Origin: Patagioenas fasciata
Taxonomy: Eukaryota; Chordata; Aves; Columbiformes; Columbidae
Reading direction: 5' to 3'
Length of the DNA: 64,000 nt
Assembly (NCBI RefSeq): GCF_037038585.1
Contig: NW_027288510.1
Location: forward strand, 2,919,001 to 2,983,000
How positions within the stretch are numbered: the first letter of the stretch is position 1; each line of letters opens with the position of its first letter. The notes below the pieces were generated by a model. It saw nothing but the letters and a program-made list of their open reading frames with translations. It did not search any database and was not told where the DNA came from. This document shows, piece after piece, positions 61,411 through 64,000 of the stretch. Made by a program: the position numbers and the translations under genes.

Positions 61411-62800
61411 AAGCCTAAAATGCAAAGATCTCTCCATAAGGATGGTTTTTATACTCTACTTCCACAATCTGCTGGCAGTACAAAAGAATAAGCGGCAGAT
61501 CTACTTAGGCTGAGTCACGGTGGTTTTGTGCAGAAGGATGTGGAACAAAGGGAGAAAGCAAAGGGAGCAGGACAAAGGGAGGGAAGAGGAAAAACCAGTG
61601 CTGAGCTGCAGGACTGAAATGGAGGAGGTTTTGCACTTTCTTATGATACAGTTGTATAGGTGGCTTCAAGCCTAGACAACACGATTTCACGTTTTTCTTC
61701 TGGAGTTATGCATTTGCTGTTCCTTCTTTCTTCTTGTTCTTTTAGCAGGATCATTTTATCTGAGCATGGCAGTGGCCCTAAAGGCACTTGCTTTGATAGA
61801 GCTGTCCAATAAGGTGTTGAACAAGTCCTCGCAGACAAGCAATGATGTAGCATGCTATAGAAATCAGTGCTTCTGTTACTTCGATTAAAGAAGTAATTTC
61901 TCTCAATATTCCAAACCAAGATTCTAACAATCCCATGAGTGGACTATCTACACCTGAATTCTCAGCCAATTCTTCTGCTGAAGCTGTGGTTAGACATATA
62001 TCACCTTTTTCTGCCAACATCGTATCTGGGACCATGTTATTTTCCCATGCCATTCTACTAGTAGCATCTAATTGCTTGGTGATGCATTTAACTGCTTGTC
62101 TAGTATAACTTATAAATAAATGTTATTTATCCCGTCTACATTCTTGTTTGTAGTTACCTACCAAAACAAAAAGGACTCAGAACCCGCAGCTAACTTGACT
62201 TCTTGCTTTGTGTTCCTTGGGGACTCCTCTGGGGACCCCAATCTAATTGAAATAAACCCTGTCATCAGAGGAAAGCCCTCAACTCCTTTTTCTGTTGCCC
62301 TGATGGATCACAGCGTTCAAATGCCAGGGTAAAAGGAATTTCCAATTGTACGACGTCACAGGTACCTTCCCAGTGGGGGATAAAATGGAATGAAGTGTCA
62401 TCTTCCCACAGTACCACCAAAGATCCACTCAAGAAGCATTTGAGGACATATGAGGACCAACTTCCCGTGTCTCTGCACACCTACTCATGTTCCTAGGAAC
62501 TTGGTATCATTCCTGCCGCGTCGTGAGAGACAGGCACCATATATTTGATCCATTCTACCCAGGCATTTGTACCTCCATATATTTTGAACCTTCCCAGGGC
62601 ATCTTTTCTACTAATGTCTATTTGTGATCCATAAACCCCACTTACTGAATCATCTGCTCTCTGCCTTGCAATTAGCAAAGGGTTGCACTGCAGAGACTCA
62701 CATCCTGGGAGAGACTGTCCTTTAGATAGGGTCATTTTTCTTTGCAACTCTATAACCGTTCATTGCTCACTGTCCATCCCCTAAACTCTGTGGTCCACTG
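61411..62800 (-). pseudogene. env: ERV env remnant, minus strand, copy B
   Basis: Nearly identical to copy A but lacking about 241 nt (copy A 59,736-59,977; junction near 62,536, 'gacaggca|ccatatat'). Beyond the duplicated part it continues into ERV sequence toward pol, so B is in the original provirus context and A is the extra copy. Confidence 0.75.
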
Positions 62801-63059
62801 TACCAGGAGGGGCAATGAGAGACAGTAACAAAAACTGTGCACTTCTTTAAATCATCCTTAGACTCAGGCCCCTTGGACACGTTTCTTTTCATAACTCCAT
62901 TCTCTTTAGCTCTGTACATCCCCACAGTTAAGGATGTGGCAATCATCTACTCAAATTGTTAGGGAACCTTCAGTTTCAGTGACGTTTGTTAAGTAACCCA
63001 TTTGTAAATTCTACATACACAGGATTAACAATCCCCAAAGGTTTCATTTCATTTTCATC

Positions 63060-64000
63060 TCTGTATCTTTAGTCGAAGGGGGTCATCAGTTGTCAATACT
63101 TGCCACTCGTCATTGTCCTTTGGAGGTTCGATTGGCTCTTTAATCCGTGTCTAATGAGTCCACCCTTTCTCAGCTGGTCGTACCACTGTCTCGGTGAGCA
63201 GCAGAACTTGAAATGCTCCTTCCCAATCTGGCTGAAGCTTCCGTTTCTTTCCAGGATTTGACCAGGACCCAGTTTTCCGGCTGAAACTTGTGAGCTGCAA
63301 ACTCTAAAGGCAGAGTTTGTGCCAGACGGCCTTGTGCCTGAGAGAAGATAGGCAAGACAACCCGAGTATACAGTTTTTGAGAAATAAATCCTTAGTTTCA
63401 AACTGTGGAGGTCCACCTGTTATTAAACTTTTGCTACCACTGCTGCTGCGGCAGTGCTCAGGAGGAAAGCTTCTCCCCAGCTGGCAAGGTGATCAACCAA
63501 CACTAGTATGTATTTAATTCCACCAGCTACAGGCAAATCACCTTGAATATTTTGAGAGAGTTGTAAACTTGGACCCTGCCCTCCTGCAGGCTGCTTTTTA
63601 AGTGCCTTTTTATTTAGTCTTTTACAAACCACCCATCTTTCACAAATTTGCTTGGCTATAGTATAAATTCCCGTATTACGTCACACATTGCTTGTGTTCC
63701 CCAATAACTCTCCTGATGTAGAATCGCTAATACCTCCCTCATGATTTGCTTATTTAACATTTCTCTACCATCTGGGAGTACCCATTTCCCACTCTGTTCC
63801 CTGGCTCCTAATTCTTGGAGGACTTCTTCTTATTTTTCATCAAAAACTGGAATTTCCTGTGAGGCCAGGACCTCAAGCGTGAGATAACTTACAGTTATCA
63901 CTTCAGGTTTTAAGGCTGCTTCTCAGGCCATTTCATCTGATAACCAATCTCCCCTGACACAAAAGGAGTTTCCCCTCTGATGTCCCAATGGACATCATGC
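63060..64000 (-). pseudogene. pol: ERV pol remnant: RNase H end and integrase
   Basis: Reading leftwards from the window end are an RNase H-end-like segment (about 64,000-63,880), an integrase N-terminal region with His/Cys pairs (LHQESYWGTQAMCD, then CERWVVC; 63,750-63,620), a catalytic-core piece (DLPVAGGIKYILVLVDHLAS; 63,560-63,470) and a C-terminal domain (63,416-63,093). Several stops interrupt it. It continues into env copy B, giving pol-env order on the minus strand. The upstream part of the provirus lies beyond the window. Confidence 0.75.

Overview
The window looks like genomic DNA of a bird. It has several CR1 LINE 3' ends in minus orientation, very compact introns with canonical GT-AG sites, CpG-island promoters, and abundant avian-type endogenous retrovirus (ERV) debris. 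No bacterial or viral gene organisation is present. Family names below rest on my memory of vertebrate protein families; no database search was possible.

Layout. (1) 1-4,300: the last five exons of a COLGALT2-like (procollagen galactosyltransferase) gene on the plus strand, with three coding indels. (2) 4,300-6,515: unassigned DNA. (3) 6,516-44,557: a tandem array. Unit 1 is 6,516-22,747, unit 2 is 22,748-39,175, and unit 3 is 39,176-44,557, truncated and internally deleted. Each full unit holds, left to right, a short conserved spacer, a ~105-bp AT-rich tandem satellite, an 18-exon RGL1-like RalGEF gene on the minus strand, its CpG-island promoter, and a minus-strand ERV env-LTR remnant directly upstream of that promoter. 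(4) 44,557-50,210: ERV debris, then ~5 kb flanked by ~370-bp inverted repeats, enclosing a candidate small secreted-protein gene. (5) 50,210-55,640: unassigned DNA, a GC-rich 18-21-bp minisatellite, ERV fragments and an inverted LTR pair. (6) 55,640-58,070: a decayed plus-strand ERV env with a possible 3' LTR. (7) 58,070-64,000: a decayed minus-strand ERV (RNase H/integrase, env) whose env part is duplicated around a 1.1-kb CpG-island-like insert.

The RGL1-like and COLGALT2-like genes face each other tail to tail, as I recall RGL1 and COLGALT2 doing in other vertebrates. The window is therefore best read as a paralogous, degenerating copy of that locus in which the RGL1 half was tandemly amplified, with breakpoints inside or beside ERVs.

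The most interesting signal is in the RGL1-like copies. Twelve exons plus 35 codons are open and phase-consistent in both full copies: a new acidic-repeat N-terminus, the Ras-exchanger motif and most of the CDC25/RasGEF domain. A TGA shared by all three copies then cuts off the Ras-association domain. A broken acceptor lies further downstream. Copy 2 also carries an in-frame 3 x 54-bp expansion inside its exchanger-motif exon. This may be a recently amplified RalGEF lacking its Ras-binding domain, or a recently dead gene.
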